This document shows, in pieces, positions 63,925 through 64,000 of a DNA stretch of 64,000 nt. The notes below the pieces were generated by a model. It saw only the letters and a program-made list of their open reading frames with translations. It made no database searches and was not told the origin of the DNA. Source of the DNA: Peromyscus leucopus (Eukaryota > Chordata > Mammalia > Rodentia > Cricetidae); NCBI RefSeq assembly GCF_004664715.2, contig NC_051086.1:69681486-69745485 (forward strand). The letters run 5' to 3'. The position numbers and the translations under genes are program-made. Each line of letters opens with the position of its first letter. The first letter of the stretch is position 1.

Positions 63925-64000
63925 TGTTTTTAAAGATTTATTTATTATGTAAATAGTGTTCTGTCTGCATGTATGCCTGCAGGCCAGAAGAAGGTACCAG
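63925..64000 (-). mobile_element. B2/B3 SINE, cut by window edge
   Basis: 'aaagatttatttattatgta' and 'tgcctgcaggccagaagaag'. Confidence 0.85.

Overview
This is ordinary mammalian nuclear DNA from a muroid rodent, most likely a cricetid (hamster, vole or deer-mouse group). The evidence is the dense load of B1, B2/B3, B4 and ID SINEs, rodent-type L1 3' ends, and a B1 subtype with 'aaaggcgcaaagctacacag' in its right half. The rodent call is firm; the family call is inference from repeat types.

Two protein genes lie head to tail on the minus strand. (1) INTS2 (Integrator subunit 2) occupies the left end. Its CpG-rich promoter is near 7480-8260, and four exons (637-750, 2287-2389, 5757-5895, 6444-6750) encode the first 217 residues; the rest lies beyond base 1. 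(2) MED13 (Mediator kinase-module subunit 13) fills 16.8-62.7 kb. Twenty exons, all with GT-AG borders and matching phases, encode 1,444 residues down to the TGA at 20647-20649. They are followed by a nearly SINE-free 3' UTR of about 3.8 kb that ends near an AATAAA at 16825-16830. The first third of MED13 lies beyond base 64000. The INTS2-MED13 order and shared orientation match the known mammalian synteny.

The 8.5 kb between the genes (about 8.3-16.8 kb) holds SINEs, an L1 3' fragment, a palindromic element with ~60-bp inverted ends (11152-11551), one unassigned 67-codon minus-strand ORF, and a (TC)n(AC)n tract just past the MED13 poly(A) site. The introns are packed with SINEs, several nested with clear target-site duplications. 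They also hold one ERV LTR with an internal B1, two U2 snRNA pseudogene fragments, an old L1, a younger L1 3' end, and a ~240-bp polypurine tract.

Regulatory signals that can be read are a perfect NRF1 box in the INTS2 promoter, and a perfect 8-mer miR-208-family site plus two Pumilio elements in the MED13 3' UTR. I found no undescribed multi-gene system. The most interesting points are the miR-208 site, the U2 fragments, the palindromic element and the unassigned ORF.
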